A stretch of DNA of 64,000 nucleotides from VRUE01 sp045805805 (GTDB taxonomy: Bacteria > Actinomycetota > Thermoleophilia > Solirubrobacterales > 70-9). The stretch is from the NCBI GenBank assembly GCA_045805805.1, contig JBJMKO010000133.1:4583-68582 (forward strand), given 5' to 3'. Of this stretch, positions 17,097 through 25,846 are shown piece by piece. Each line of letters begins with the position of its first letter. The first letter of the stretch is position 1. A program made the translations under genes and the position numbers. The notes under the pieces are model-generated. The model did not search any database, was not told where the DNA came from, and was given only the letters and a program-made list of their open reading frames with translations.

Positions 17097-17414
17097 ATGC
17101 CCGACAACGACACCGCGGTGCTCACGGAAGACGACGTCATCGAGGCCCTCGAGGAGGTAATCGACCCCGAGCTGGGACTCGACTTCGTCTCCCTCGGCCT
17201 CGTCTACGACGTGGAGATCGAGAAGGAAGAGGTCTTCGTCACCTTCACGCTGACAACCCCGGCCTGCCCGATCGGCCCCCAGGTCTCCGAGCAGATGAAG
17301 GAGTTCGTAGGCGACCTCCCCGGAGTCTCGGCCGTCCACCCAAAGATGATCTTCGACCCCCCCTGGAGCCCAGAGATGATGACCGAGGACGCCAAGTTCG
17401 CACTTGGGTTCTAG
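17097..17414 (+). CDS. MIP18/DUF59-family metal-sulfur cluster assembly factor (SufT-like)
   Basis: A 105-residue single-domain protein. The MIP18 signature is clear: VIEALEEVIDPELGLDFVSLGLVYDV, then a strand and TPACPIG with the conserved Cys57. Such proteins (SufT, PaaD-like) help load Fe-S clusters. It lies 7 kb from the suf genes of this window. ATG at 17097 is preceded by TACCAT at 17085-17090, 6 nt away, suggesting a leaderless transcript. Confidence 0.88.
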   Translation: MPDNDTAVLTEDDVIEALEEVIDPELGLDFVSLGLVYDVEIEKEEVFVTFTLTTPACPIGPQVSEQMKEFVGDLPGVSAVHPKMIFDPPWSPEMMTEDAKFALGF

Positions 17415-17453
17415 GCGCGGTTCGCGGGCCTAGATAAGTTCGGCGGGGCGAAT

Positions 17454-18314
17454 TCAGATTTGCCGGACGGCGCGCGAGCGTAGGTGCCATTCAACGTACT
17501 TCTCGGGGTGGTGCCGTCGCCAGCAGCGCCTTCCCTTGCCTTGCTTGGGCCTGCACACGTAGCCACTTGGGGCGGCTCCGGAGAGGTGGGCCATTGTTGC
17601 CAGGTTGGTCGCTTTGCGACACCCTATGCGCCGGAAGATGAACGCATAGCGAGTGCTGCCGATCTTCAATGAGCGGCAGTTTGCGCTGACCGCCAGTGCC
17701 AGAGGTGTTGTTGGAGGATTCAGATTGGTGGCAGGCGGATTGGCAGTACGGATCATCTGTTCCGCTTCTTCAAACGATTCGGCACCGATCACGACCAGGA
17801 ACAGCGCTCCGCTCGAGCCCTGGGAGAGCAATTTCCAGAGTCCTTCCTCTTCTTCGGGGTTAAACGTCTTTTTGGCTTCGTAGTAGGCACTCAGGATCTG
17901 GCCTTTGCACCCTTCGAGCGCGAAGCTGAGCGGCCCGCTTTCGGCCACGCCGTTGCCGGACCTCTCACCGCTGTCCAGAAGCAGTTGCGATTCCGGAGTG
18001 CTCGGCACACAGCGCTGAGTGGGGCTCGAGTAGAGGCTTGCTCGCAGCTCCCAGGTGCAGGTTTTCTCCGCCGGTTGGGTTCCGCATTCTTCGTAGCGAT
18101 AGGAGAGATTCTGAAATGAGCCCAGACTGAAGGCAGAGTTGACAGCCAAGCCAGTCAGGCTGCCGCCGTTGAAGGTCACGTCGGTGACGTCTGCGAATGC
18201 CGTTGCGGGCACTGTCATCGCTGCGACCACCAGTGCTGTCACCGCCGCCTTGAGCCACCAAAGTCGCATTCGCAAGAAAGCATATGCGGAGGGGAGCTGA
18301 CCCTCAGGGCTCAT
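17454..18314 (-). CDS. Secreted protein of unknown function
   Basis: A 286-residue protein with a signal peptide ending near ATAFA (about residue 41 of the long form). ATG at 18314 overlaps the fxsA stop in ATGA; a later Met (MRLWWLK) would give a more standard signal peptide, so the start is uncertain. The mature part has several Cys pairs and a basic C-terminus rich in Arg, His and Trp. I do not recognise a family. The last 90 residues may be a separate small domain. Confidence 0.6.
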   Translation of the reverse strand: MSPEGQLPSAYAFLRMRLWWLKAAVTALVVAAMTVPATAFADVTDVTFNGGSLTGLAVNSAFSLGSFQNLSYRYEECGTQPAEKTCTWELRASLYSSPTQRCVPSTPESQLLLDSGERSGNGVAESGPLSFALEGCKGQILSAYYEAKKTFNPEEEEGLWKLLSQGSSGALFLVVIGAESFEEAEQMIRTANPPATNLNPPTTPLALAVSANCRSLKIGSTRYAFIFRRIGCRKATNLATMAHLSGAAPSGYVCRPKQGKGRRCWRRHHPEKYVEWHLRSRAVRQI

Positions 18315-18796
18315 CCGTCGGGCTTCGTCAGATGAGGGTCCTCCGCGTCGACCTCCTCAGCCGTTGCGTCGAAGTCGTAGTGGCGGCTGGGGGTCGCCGA
18401 CCTGGCTGACCCAGCGGACCCCGGCATCCCGACGATCACGAACCGCCTGCCGACGTAGCCTCGCATCAGGCGTCTGACGATCGCGCGGGTCGGCGGGATC
18501 AGGAAGATTAGGCCGACGATGTCGGTGAGGAAGCCGGGAGTGAGGAGGAGGGTGCCGCCGATCGCTATCAGCAGGCCGTCGGCTACCTCGCGGCCGGGGA
18601 AGCGGCGCTCGGTGAGGGCTGCGTTGAAGCGCCGCCAGGCGCCGCGGCCCTGGTGGCGCAGCAGTAGCGAGCCAAGCAGGGCGTCGGCGAGGAGCAGCGC
18701 GATCGTGGGCCATACCCCGATCAGCGAGCCGATCTGGATGATCACGTACAGCTCGACGATCGGGACGACGATGAAGAGGGCTACGAGGATGGCCAC
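18311..18796 (-). CDS. fxsA: FxsA-family membrane protein
   Basis: A 161-residue inner-membrane protein with the FxsA pattern: VPIVELYVIIQIGSLIGVWPT, then LLLRHQGRGAWRRF, and LLLTPGFLTDIVGLIFLIPP. Three to four membrane helices precede a polar tail. In E. coli FxsA relieves phage T7 exclusion by F; its normal role is unknown. GTG at 18796 is preceded by TAGGCT 6 nt upstream (18803-18808, minus strand). Confidence 0.85.
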   Translation of the reverse strand: MAILVALFIVVPIVELYVIIQIGSLIGVWPTIALLLADALLGSLLLRHQGRGAWRRFNAALTERRFPGREVADGLLIAIGGTLLLTPGFLTDIVGLIFLIPPTRAIVRRLMRGYVGRRFVIVGMPGSAGSARSATPSRHYDFDATAEEVDAEDPHLTKPDG

Positions 18797-18827
18797 CGAT
18801 GAAGCCTAGCCGGCCCCGGACGTCGAC

Positions 18828-20240
18828 TCAGGCCTTGGCTGCAGTCGCCGCCGCTTCCTTCAGCTCCTCCAGGGAACGGTTGAGGCCGGCGGCGAAGTCT
18901 TCTATGTCCTCCATCGAGTCGTAGTCGGCCAGGAGGCCGAAGCCGACGCGGCCGTTGTAGCTCATGATCGCCACCGCCATTGCGTGTTTTTGGGGCAGGA
19001 AGGCGACCGGGAAGACCTCCTGCAGCTCGCGGCCGAGTACGTAGAGGGGCAGCTGTGGGCCGGGGACGTTGGTGACGATCAGGTTGAAGAGTCGGGTCGA
19101 GAAGTTGACCCGCGAGGCCTGCGCCAGCAGGGTCGGCGGGGCGAAGTCGTTGAAGCGGGCGATCACTTCGGCGCCCAGCGCCTGCTTGGAGCGCTTCAGG
19201 CCCTCCATCTCCTCGCTGACCACGCGCAGGCGCCGCACCGGGTCCTCGACGTAGACGGGCAGCGGCCCGCGCATCGCCGCGATCCGGTTGCCAAGATGGC
19301 CGCGCTCGTCCTCGGCGCGGATCGAGACGGGCACCAGCGCCCGCAGCTCCAGCCCCTCGGTACGGATCCCGCGGCCGTGCAGCCACTCGCGCAGCGCCCC
19401 GGTAACCACCGCCAGGACGACGTCGTTGACGGTCCCGCCCAGGGTGTCCTTGATCCGCTTGAACGTCGCCAGCTCCGAGCGCGCCCAGGTGAAGCGCCGG
19501 TGCGGGCCGATCGGCTGGTTCAGCGGCACGTCGGGTGCCGGGTCGGCAAAGGCGCCGACCACCTCGCCCAGCCCCTCGATCGCCTCGCCGATGCGCCGCG
19601 CCGCGGACTCCGGGTGGCGCGCCGCCTCGACCGCGCGCTCGATCAGCTTCACCGGCGCCGCGGCCGCGTCGACGGCACCGCGGGCAACCAGCTCGGCTGT
19701 GCTCGGCGCGGGCTGGGGCACCCAGCCGTCTTCGTTTGGGGCCGGCTCGGGTATCGGCTCGAGGTCGAAGAGCACGGTGCCGATGTCGACGCCGGAGATG
19801 CCGTCGACCATCGCGTGATGGGTCTTGGTCAGCAGCGCGAAGCGGTCGCGCTCCAGTCCCTGCACGAGCCACAGCTCCCAGAGCGGCTTGGAGCGGTCGA
19901 GCTGCTGCGAGAAGACACGGGCGGCGAGGCGCTTCAACTGCTGCTCGCCTCCTGGTTCCGGCAGCGCCGTATGGCGGATGTGGTAGGACAGGTTGAAGTT
20001 GACGTCGTCAGCCCAGAGCGGCCGTCCCGCCTCCAGCGGGGGCACCACCAGCCGCTGGCGGAAGCGCGGCACCTGGTTGAGCCGCCCCCGTACATGCTCG
20101 ACCAGGTCGACGTATTTCGGCGGTGGGCCCTCGAAGACCAGGATCGCGCCGACGTGCATGTGGCTCGCCGACGTCTCGTTGGTCAGGAACGAGGCGTCGA
20201 CCGCGGTCAGCCGGTCAAGGTGGCGTCCTTGCGTTGCCAT
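18828..20240 (-). CDS. Wax ester synthase/acyl-CoA:diacylglycerol acyltransferase (WS/DGAT)
   Basis: A 470-residue bifunctional O-acyltransferase family member that makes triacylglycerol or wax esters from acyl-CoA. The catalytic HHxxxDG motif is at residues 141-147 (KTHHAMVDG), and the family opening LTAVDASFL is near residue 11. PVSIR and SNVPGP-like (VTNVPGPQ) motifs follow in the C-terminal half. Length is normal. ATG at 20240 is preceded by TAGCCT 6 nt upstream, so the mRNA may be leaderless. It is divergent from ispH, with palindrome copy 2 in between. Confidence 0.92.
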   Translation of the reverse strand: MATQGRHLDRLTAVDASFLTNETSASHMHVGAILVFEGPPPKYVDLVEHVRGRLNQVPRFRQRLVVPPLEAGRPLWADDVNFNLSYHIRHTALPEPGGEQQLKRLAARVFSQQLDRSKPLWELWLVQGLERDRFALLTKTHHAMVDGISGVDIGTVLFDLEPIPEPAPNEDGWVPQPAPSTAELVARGAVDAAAAPVKLIERAVEAARHPESAARRIGEAIEGLGEVVGAFADPAPDVPLNQPIGPHRRFTWARSELATFKRIKDTLGGTVNDVVLAVVTGALREWLHGRGIRTEGLELRALVPVSIRAEDERGHLGNRIAAMRGPLPVYVEDPVRRLRVVSEEMEGLKRSKQALGAEVIARFNDFAPPTLLAQASRVNFSTRLFNLIVTNVPGPQLPLYVLGRELQEVFPVAFLPQKHAMAVAIMSYNGRVGFGLLADYDSMEDIEDFAAGLNRSLEELKEAAATAAKA

Positions 20241-20288
20241 CCAGCAAGGCTAACCGGCGCTTCATCCAGGCGCTCGCGTGTCCGATGC

Positions 20289-20335
20289 TTCCGGTGCGCT
20301 TTATGCACCCTATGAGTGCATAAAGCGCACCGCAA
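20289..20335. repeat. Dispersed palindrome, copy 2
   Basis: The left arm (20289-20305) is identical over 17 nt to copy 1 at 2494. The stem itself is perfect over 16 bp (20292-20307 with 20317-20332). It fills the space between the divergent wax synthase and ispH genes, upstream of both putative -10 boxes. Confidence 0.85.
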
Positions 20336-20365
20336 CCGCCCGCCGCGCCCGGCTACCCTGGGGGG

Positions 20366-21334
20366 GTGCCTTCTCTTGCCACCGCGGCCCCCAAGCGGAT
20401 CCTGCTCGCCGCACCCCGCGGCTACTGTGCCGGCGTCGACCGCGCCGTGCAGACGGTCGAGCGGGCGCTGGAGCTCTACGGCGCCCCCGTCTACGTCCGC
20501 AAGGAGATCGTCCACAACAAGCACGTGGTGGAGGAACTGGCCACGCGAGGGGCGATCTTCGTCGAAGAGGAGTCCGAGGTGCCGGAGGGAGAGATGGTCG
20601 TCTTCTCGGCTCACGGCGTCGCCCCGGCGGTGCACGAGAACGCCGCTGCTCGCCAGTTGCGCACGATCGACGCGACCTGCCCGCTGGTGACCAAGGTGCA
20701 CGTCGAGGCGCGTCGCTTCGCCGCCGACGGCTACACGATCGTGATGATCGGTCACGAGGGCCACGAGGAGGTCGAAGGCACCACCGGCGAGGCGCCGGAC
20801 TCGATCGTCCTCGTTCAGACCGCCGAGGAGGTCGAGGCGCTCGAGGTCCCGGACCCCCAGCGCGTCGCCTTCATCACCCAGACGACGCTCTCGGTCGACG
20901 AGACGGGGGAGATCATCGCCGCCCTGCGCGCCCGCTTCCCGGCGATCGTCAGCTCCAAGTCCGATGACATCTGTTACGCGACGACCAACCGCCAGATCGC
21001 GGTCAAGCAGCTCGCCCGCGAGTGCGAGCTGGTCCTGGTCATCGGCTCGACCAACTCCTCCAACTCCAACCGCCTGGTCGAGGTCGCGCGGGAGCACGGC
21101 GCCGCCTCTTATCTGATCGATAACCACACCCAGGTCGCGGAGGAGTGGCTGGCCGGGGTGGAGACGGTCGGGATCACCTCCGGTGCCAGCGCTCCCGAGG
21201 AGCTGGTCGAGAGCCTCGTCGAGTCCCTCCGCGAGCGGGGTGCCGGCGAGGTGTCGGAGCTGCGCACGGTCCACGAGGACGTGCGCTTCATGCTGCCCAA
21301 GAAGATCCGCGACGAGCTCGCGGCTTCCGCTTAG
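20366..21334 (+). CDS. ispH: 4-hydroxy-3-methylbut-2-enyl diphosphate reductase
   Basis: A 322-residue Fe-S enzyme, last step of the MEP isoprenoid pathway. The three cluster cysteines are visible: Cys21 in RGYCAGV, Cys105 in DATCPLV and Cys203 in DDICYATTNRQ. The GTNSSNSNRL-type loop (GSTNSSNSNRL) and the EVEGTTGE active-site Glu are present. GTG at 20366 follows TACCCT (20354-20359) by 6 nt, so it is probably leaderless. Confidence 0.97.
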   Translation: MPSLATAAPKRILLAAPRGYCAGVDRAVQTVERALELYGAPVYVRKEIVHNKHVVEELATRGAIFVEEESEVPEGEMVVFSAHGVAPAVHENAAARQLRTIDATCPLVTKVHVEARRFAADGYTIVMIGHEGHEEVEGTTGEAPDSIVLVQTAEEVEALEVPDPQRVAFITQTTLSVDETGEIIAALRARFPAIVSSKSDDICYATTNRQIAVKQLARECELVLVIGSTNSSNSNRLVEVAREHGAASYLIDNHTQVAEEWLAGVETVGITSGASAPEELVESLVESLRERGAGEVSELRTVHEDVRFMLPKKIRDELAASA

Positions 21335-21338
21335 CGGA

Positions 21339-22193
21339 CTAGAGCCTCGGGCTCTCCTCGCCCGGCTTCGGCTTCTTCACTCCGGGCGCGAAGCTGACCG
21401 ACCAGATCCGCATTCCGGGCTCGGGCAGGACCCGAATCCGGTGGGCTTCGTGCCACTCGTGCTCGGCGAGGGGGTAGAGGCCCGGATTCGTCACCTCCAC
21501 CGAGTCGGCCGGCTCGTTGTCGAAGGCGAGCCTGATCTCGCCCTCGCCCTCGGCGGTGACGTAGACGCCCCCGGCAGCGTAGGGGATCTCCAGTCCCTGG
21601 TCTTCCCGTTCGACGACGAAGGCCTCCTCCAGCGAGCCGGTGGGGATCAGCTCGTTGCTCGGCGCCCTCACCGTCACGCCCGGCGCGTCCGTCGCCCGCA
21701 GCGGCTCCATCGGCTCGGGCAGTGCCTGGAGAGCGTCGAGCTGGCGCAGCTCGTCCTGGATCGCCTCCTCCGTGCCGAGGTACTCGCCCTCGCCGAAGTG
21801 GAACCAGCTCAGTGCTCCGCCCGTCGTCCAGAGGAAGAGGCTGGGCCACCCTTCGCAGCCATAGGCGTGCCAGAGGTCGCGGTCGGAGTCGATCGCCACC
21901 GGGAACCCGACGCCGAGATCTCGCAGCCCCGCCGCCACGTCGATCGGGTCAGCGCCGAAGGGGAAACGCGGTGACTGGATGCCGATCGTGGTCAAGCCGG
22001 CCTCGCGGTAGCGCCGGTCCCACTCGATCGCGTACGGCAGGGTTCGCACGCTGTTGAGCTGCGAGTAGTCGAAGAAGTGGACCAGCACGGGGCCGGATGC
22101 CGTTACCGCCGGCATCGACTGTGGCGCTTCTCCGATCCAGGTGATGCCCACGGGCAGGTCCGGCGCCGCGATCGTGTCCTTCTCCGGCCGCAT
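21339..22193 (-). CDS. Thioredoxin-fold protein lacking the CxxC pair, DipZ-C-terminus-like
   Basis: A 284-residue cytoplasmic protein. Residues about 10-130 follow the TlpA/AhpC thioredoxin fold (VLVHFFDYSQLNSVRTLPYAIEW, then GIQSPRF and AYGCEGWPSLFLW). Where CxxC should stand, after the first strand, the sequence is SQLNS, so disulfide exchange is not expected. The C-terminal beta region (GGVYVTAEGEGEIRLAF, then VTNPGLYPL) resembles the C-terminal domain of DipZ. A minus-strand TATCGT lies 8 nt before the ATG. The function may be binding rather than redox. Confidence 0.75.
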   Translation of the reverse strand: MRPEKDTIAAPDLPVGITWIGEAPQSMPAVTASGPVLVHFFDYSQLNSVRTLPYAIEWDRRYREAGLTTIGIQSPRFPFGADPIDVAAGLRDLGVGFPVAIDSDRDLWHAYGCEGWPSLFLWTTGGALSWFHFGEGEYLGTEEAIQDELRQLDALQALPEPMEPLRATDAPGVTVRAPSNELIPTGSLEEAFVVEREDQGLEIPYAAGGVYVTAEGEGEIRLAFDNEPADSVEVTNPGLYPLAEHEWHEAHRIRVLPEPGMRIWSVSFAPGVKKPKPGEESPRL

Positions 22194-22254
22194 CGACGCT
22201 GACGATATTCGCTCGGCGGGACGGCCGCCCCGTTTCCGTAAGATTCTCCGAGCG

Positions 22255-22491
22255 ATGACCGAGATCATTCTGGCGCTGGTTCCACTCCTGCTGCTCGTGA
22301 CATCGCTGCTGCTCGGCCACTACCCGGGCTGCGACACGATCGTCAGGCTCAGCGGGCGCCTCACCTCGCGACGGCAACCCTTTGCCGCCAATCATCTGCC
22401 CCGTCCGGCCGCGCCGCGTTCCCATGGGGCGAGCGGCGGTCTCCTGATCGCCTTCGGCCTCGCTCAGCGTCCCCCGCCGCTCGCGTCCTAG
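22255..22491 (+). CDS. Small one-helix membrane protein
   Basis: A 78-residue protein whose first 22 residues (ILALVPLLLLVTSLLLG) form a membrane helix; the rest is basic with a second weakly hydrophobic stretch. Such small proteins often sit beside cupredoxin/copper-related genes, and here a cupredoxin-like gene follows. No SD is obvious before ATG. A leading run RLSGRL may be conserved. Function unknown. Confidence 0.5.
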   Translation: MTEIILALVPLLLLVTSLLLGHYPGCDTIVRLSGRLTSRRQPFAANHLPRPAAPRSHGASGGLLIAFGLAQRPPPLAS

Positions 22492-22601
22492 CGCGTCACT
22501 CCAATGGTCGCACGGCGGCCATGAGGGAGGGCTCTGCGGCCGTTCGGCCGTGGTGAAAGCGGGTGTGGGCTACTTCCACGCCCCGAGCGAAGGAGCTGGC
22601 G

Positions 22602-22973
22602 ATGAATTCGAACGCAACGCGCGCTGTGGTCGGCGGGGTGGTGATCGTCGTGGCGATCGTGCTGCTCGTCGTGTTGAAGAAAAGCGACAGCACCACCACC
22701 AACGCGAACGGCAAGGTCCCCACCATTGTCGTCGAAAACGGCAAGCCGGTGGGAGGGGTCCGAAGCCTTACCTACAACAAGGGTGAACAGGTGCGCTTCA
22801 AGGTGGACTCCGACGTCAGCGACGAGGTCCACGTACACGGCTACGACGTCATGGAGGACGTCAAGGCCGGCGGCTCGGTCAGCTTCGACTTCCCGGCCAA
22901 CATCGAAGGCGTGTTCGAGGCCGAGCTGGAGGGCCATAAGGAACAGATCATCGAGTTGACGGTGAATCCGTGA
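22602..22973 (+). CDS. Membrane-anchored cupredoxin-like protein
   Basis: A 123-residue protein with one N-terminal membrane helix (residues 7-26) and a C-terminal cupredoxin-like beta domain. The strand SDEVHVHGYDVMEDVKAGG with paired His, then FDFPANIEGVFEAELEGH, fits the plastocyanin/azurin fold. The Cys of classical type-1 copper sites is absent, so copper binding, if any, uses the histidines. ATG has a strong SD (AAGGAG). It overlaps the next gene by 4 nt. Confidence 0.75.
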   Translation: MNSNATRAVVGGVVIVVAIVLLVVLKKSDSTTTNANGKVPTIVVENGKPVGGVRSLTYNKGEQVRFKVDSDVSDEVHVHGYDVMEDVKAGGSVSFDFPANIEGVFEAELEGHKEQIIELTVNP

Positions 22974-24367
22974 GCCTGCTGCTGCCGGTCGCGCACGCGC
23001 TGGTAGCCCGCAAGGATCTGCCGATCCCAGCATGGCTGTTTGCCTGGGGAGCGTCGATCGTCCTGATCGTCTCCTTCTTCGCACTCTCGGCGGCCTGGCG
23101 CAAGCCCCGCTTCGAGGAGGAACGCTGGCGGCCCTTCGGGGATGGGTTCTCGTGGGCCCTGTTGGGCACGCCGACGCAGGCTCTTTGCGGCGCGATCGGG
23201 ATCTTCCTGCTCGGCTTCTCGATCTACGCGGGGATCCACGGCACCGAAGCGCCCGACCGGAACTTTGCCCCCACTTTCATCTTCGTCACCGTGTGGCTTG
23301 GCTTCGCGCTGTTCAGCGTCATCTTCGGCGACGTCTTCCGGCCATTCAACCCGTGGCGGGCGATCGGGCGCATGGTCGGCGGGGCGTTCTCCGCCTTCGC
23401 CGGGCAGCGCCCGGCTCATCTCACCTACCCCGAGAGGCTGGGACGCTGGCCCGCCGCCGTCGGGCTGCTTGCGGTCGTCTGGCTCGAGGTGGTCTACGGT
23501 GGCAGCGGCGGGGTCGCGGTCGTCCTCTCGCCCGACGCCGCCGGGGTTGCCGCCCTCTTCTACAGCCTTTACACGCTGGCGATGATGGCCATGTTCGGGG
23601 TCGAAAAGTGGTGCCAGAGAGGCGAGATCTTCTCGGTCTACTTCGGGATGTTCTCCCAGCTGGGAACATTCGGTATTAAGAGTGGCCGACTGGGCAGGCG
23701 CCTGCCTCTCTCGGCGTCGACGCACTGGGCGACGGTACCGGGATCGGTCGCGGTCGTGATCGCCTCGATCGCCTCGACCAGCTTCGACGGGGCGCAGGAG
23801 GGCGCCTTCAAGAGCGGCATCCTGCAGACCTTCGAATGGCTGGCCGACGCCGGCTTCAGCCTGACCGCCTCGCTGCGCCTTACCAACACTATTTTCATGC
23901 TGCTCTGTTTCGCCGGGGTCGGCCTCGTCTACCTGATCGGGGTGAGGGGAATGGCGACCGTTCGCGGTGCCCCGCCGCTGAAGAAACTGCGCTCGGGCTT
24001 CGCCCACACGCTCATACCGATCGCCTTCGCCTACCTCGTCGCCCATTACTTCAGTTTCTTCGTCTTCCAAGAGCAGGCCCAATTCACCTACCTGCTCTCG
24101 GATCCGCTGGGGACCGCGACGACAGACCTCTTTGGCACCGCCTCCGGTGGTATCGACTTCACGCTGCTCAGCGCCAACGCGATCTGGTACGTGCAGGTGG
24201 GGGCGCTGGTGATCGGCCACGTTGCCGGCTTGACCCTTGCCCACGACCGCGCCACTGCCTACTGGGGCGACTATCGCCAGGCCGCACGCTCCCAGTACTG
24301 GATGCTGGCGGTAATGGTCGCGTTCACCTGCTTCGGTCTCTACCTGCTCTCGGCCGCCAATGCATGA
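22970..24367 (+). CDS. Polytopic membrane protein, fenitrothion hydrolase-like family
   Basis: A 465-residue protein with about ten membrane helices. Conserved-looking stretches include FGDVFRPFNPWRAIGR, SASTHWATVPGS and FFVFQEQAQFTYLLSDPLG, the last two as in proteins named fenitrothion hydrolase in databases. True substrate is unknown, since that name came from a single pesticide study. GTG overlaps the cupredoxin gene, so the two are coupled; a joint role in metal or thiol handling at the membrane is possible. Confidence 0.75.
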   Translation: MSLLLPVAHALVARKDLPIPAWLFAWGASIVLIVSFFALSAAWRKPRFEEERWRPFGDGFSWALLGTPTQALCGAIGIFLLGFSIYAGIHGTEAPDRNFAPTFIFVTVWLGFALFSVIFGDVFRPFNPWRAIGRMVGGAFSAFAGQRPAHLTYPERLGRWPAAVGLLAVVWLEVVYGGSGGVAVVLSPDAAGVAALFYSLYTLAMMAMFGVEKWCQRGEIFSVYFGMFSQLGTFGIKSGRLGRRLPLSASTHWATVPGSVAVVIASIASTSFDGAQEGAFKSGILQTFEWLADAGFSLTASLRLTNTIFMLLCFAGVGLVYLIGVRGMATVRGAPPLKKLRSGFAHTLIPIAFAYLVAHYFSFFVFQEQAQFTYLLSDPLGTATTDLFGTASGGIDFTLLSANAIWYVQVGALVIGHVAGLTLAHDRATAYWGDYRQAARSQYWMLAVMVAFTCFGLYLLSAANA

Positions 24368-24393
24368 ATTGGATTTTTACGGAGGGTGCGGAG

Positions 24394-24430
24394 TTTTGCA
24401 CTGTTAACGCGGCTTTATACCGATGCAAAA
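24394..24430. other. AT-rich spacer with dyad after the membrane-protein gene
   Basis: TTTTGCA (24394-24400) and TGCAAAA (24424-24430) form a loose dyad in a low-GC stretch covering 24368-24480. It could be a terminator for the cupredoxin operon or an operator. No gene is seen. Confidence 0.35.
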
Positions 24431-24522
24431 AGGATGTGAACGGTGGTTTAATTGAGTTGAGTCATTCACTTTGACTCTCCCTCTCCCTGTTTGCGCTGGG
24501 GGCCGTCGCTCGCAAGGCTGGT

Positions 24523-24546
24523 GGCCCCCGGTGCATACCGGGGGCC
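24523..24546. terminator. Perfect 10-bp hairpin before a small gene
   Basis: GGCCCCCGGT (24523-24532) pairs exactly with ACCGGGGGCC (24537-24546), 4-nt loop, ending 11 nt before the small ATG at 24558. It may end upstream transcription or act in the leader of the small gene. Confidence 0.45.
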
Positions 24547-24557
24547 ATACTGAGCGG

Positions 24558-24689
24558 ATGGCGTTCCTGCTTCCCTTGGCCCACGCCGGTCACTGGCTCT
24601 GGGTCTTCTACTTGCCGCCGATCCTCATCGTCGTCGCCTCGATCGTCCGCACCGCAATCTCGGATCGCCGCAAGAAGCGGAACGACTAG
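24558..24689 (+). CDS. 43-residue single-helix membrane protein
   Basis: Begins MAFLLPLAHAGHWLWVFYLP, followed by a membrane helix ILIVVASIV and a basic tail RRKKR that predicts an N-out, C-in topology. Too small for a family call. It overlaps the convergent sufD stop by 4 nt. CATACT lies 6 nt before ATG. Confidence 0.5.
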   Translation: MAFLLPLAHAGHWLWVFYLPPILIVVASIVRTAISDRRKKRND

Positions 24690-25846
24690 AGGATCTCGGC
24701 AAGCCGTCTCTCGAGGGCCGCGGAAACCTCTTCGCGGACGGGGCCCTCGGCGAGCCGTTCGACCAGCGACTCGAGGAAGCCTTCGATGATCAGCGACTTC
24801 GCCTCGGCCGGGTCGAGCCCGCGCGAGGTCAGGTAGAAGAGCTGATCGCGGTCGATCTGGGCGACGGCGGCGGCATGGGTGCAACGAACGTCGTCGGCTT
24901 CGATCTCCAGTCCGGGGATCGCGTCCGCGTGGGCCTCGGTCGAGAGCAGCAGGTTGCGGCTCTCCTGGAAGGCATCGGTCTGCTGGGCGCCGGGGTCGAC
25001 GCGGATCATTCCGCGCCAGACAGCGGTTGCGCCGGCGGCGAGCACCCCGCGGAAGGCGAGGTCGGAGTTCGTGTTCGGCGCCGCGTGCTCCTGGGTGGTG
25101 TCGTAGTCGAGGTGCTGACCGGCGCCGCCGGCGTAGCCGCCGGTGACCCGCGCCTCCGAGCCCGGACCCGCAAGCTTCGTCTCCATCCGAACCTTGCCCC
25201 GGGCCGAGCCGAAGCCGAGCGCGGCCCAATCGAGGCGTCCGTCGCGCTCGACCTGGGCGCGCTGGGTGGCGAAGATCCAGGCCGACTCCGAGATGTCCTG
25301 GGTGTTGACGTAGCGCAGCGTCGCTCCCTGGCCGATGCTGAGCTCGACCACCGAGTTGACCAGGGCGTCGACGTCGTCGCCGGGCGAGGACCAGTGCTCC
25401 CAGACCTCCGCCTCGGCGCCTTCCTCGAGCACGACCAAAGTTCGCCAGCCGATCGCGCTGCCGCTCTGCTCCAGGGGAACTTCGATCCGGATCGGCTCCT
25501 CGACCCGCACTCCGCGCGCCACGTGGATCAGCACGCCGTCGCGCCATCCGGCCTCGTTACGGGCGACGAAAGGATCCTCGATAGGCACCAACGACCCAAG
25601 CCGCTCGCGGACCAGCCCCTCGTGCGAGGCCGCTGCCTCGGCCAGCGGCAGGACGGTGACGCCCTCGGGGGCGGCGATCTCTGCCTCGGCCTCGACGAGC
25701 TCGTAGGCGTCGATCTGCAGTTCGGAGAGGTCGGTGAATTCCCATCCCTTCGCCTTCGAGTCGGGAAGGGGCAGGCTCTGCGCGAGAGAGGCGCCCTTCT
25801 GGCGCCTCTCCGAAAGCCAAGCGGGCTCCACCGCGACCTCAGCCAA
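24686..25846 (-). CDS. sufD: Fe-S cluster assembly protein SufD
   Basis: A 386-residue scaffold subunit of the SufBCD complex. The core beta-helix and the C-terminal family motif are seen: DDVRCTHAAAVAQIDRDQLFYLTSRGL, then AKSLIIEGFLES. Its start overlaps the sufB stop by 8 nt. SufC, its ATPase partner, is coded in the second suf operon about 5 kb away. Confidence 0.95.
   Translation of the reverse strand: MAEVAVEPAWLSERRQKGASLAQSLPLPDSKAKGWEFTDLSELQIDAYELVEAEAEIAAPEGVTVLPLAEAAASHEGLVRERLGSLVPIEDPFVARNEAGWRDGVLIHVARGVRVEEPIRIEVPLEQSGSAIGWRTLVVLEEGAEAEVWEHWSSPGDDVDALVNSVVELSIGQGATLRYVNTQDISESAWIFATQRAQVERDGRLDWAALGFGSARGKVRMETKLAGPGSEARVTGGYAGGAGQHLDYDTTQEHAAPNTNSDLAFRGVLAAGATAVWRGMIRVDPGAQQTDAFQESRNLLLSTEAHADAIPGLEIEADDVRCTHAAAVAQIDRDQLFYLTSRGLDPAEAKSLIIEGFLESLVERLAEGPVREEVSAALERRLAEIL

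Noticed and set aside
24523..24546. The perfect hairpin as an element of the A-D family
   Set aside because: It is a simple short stem-loop without inner hairpins; a terminator or leader hairpin is a simpler reading.
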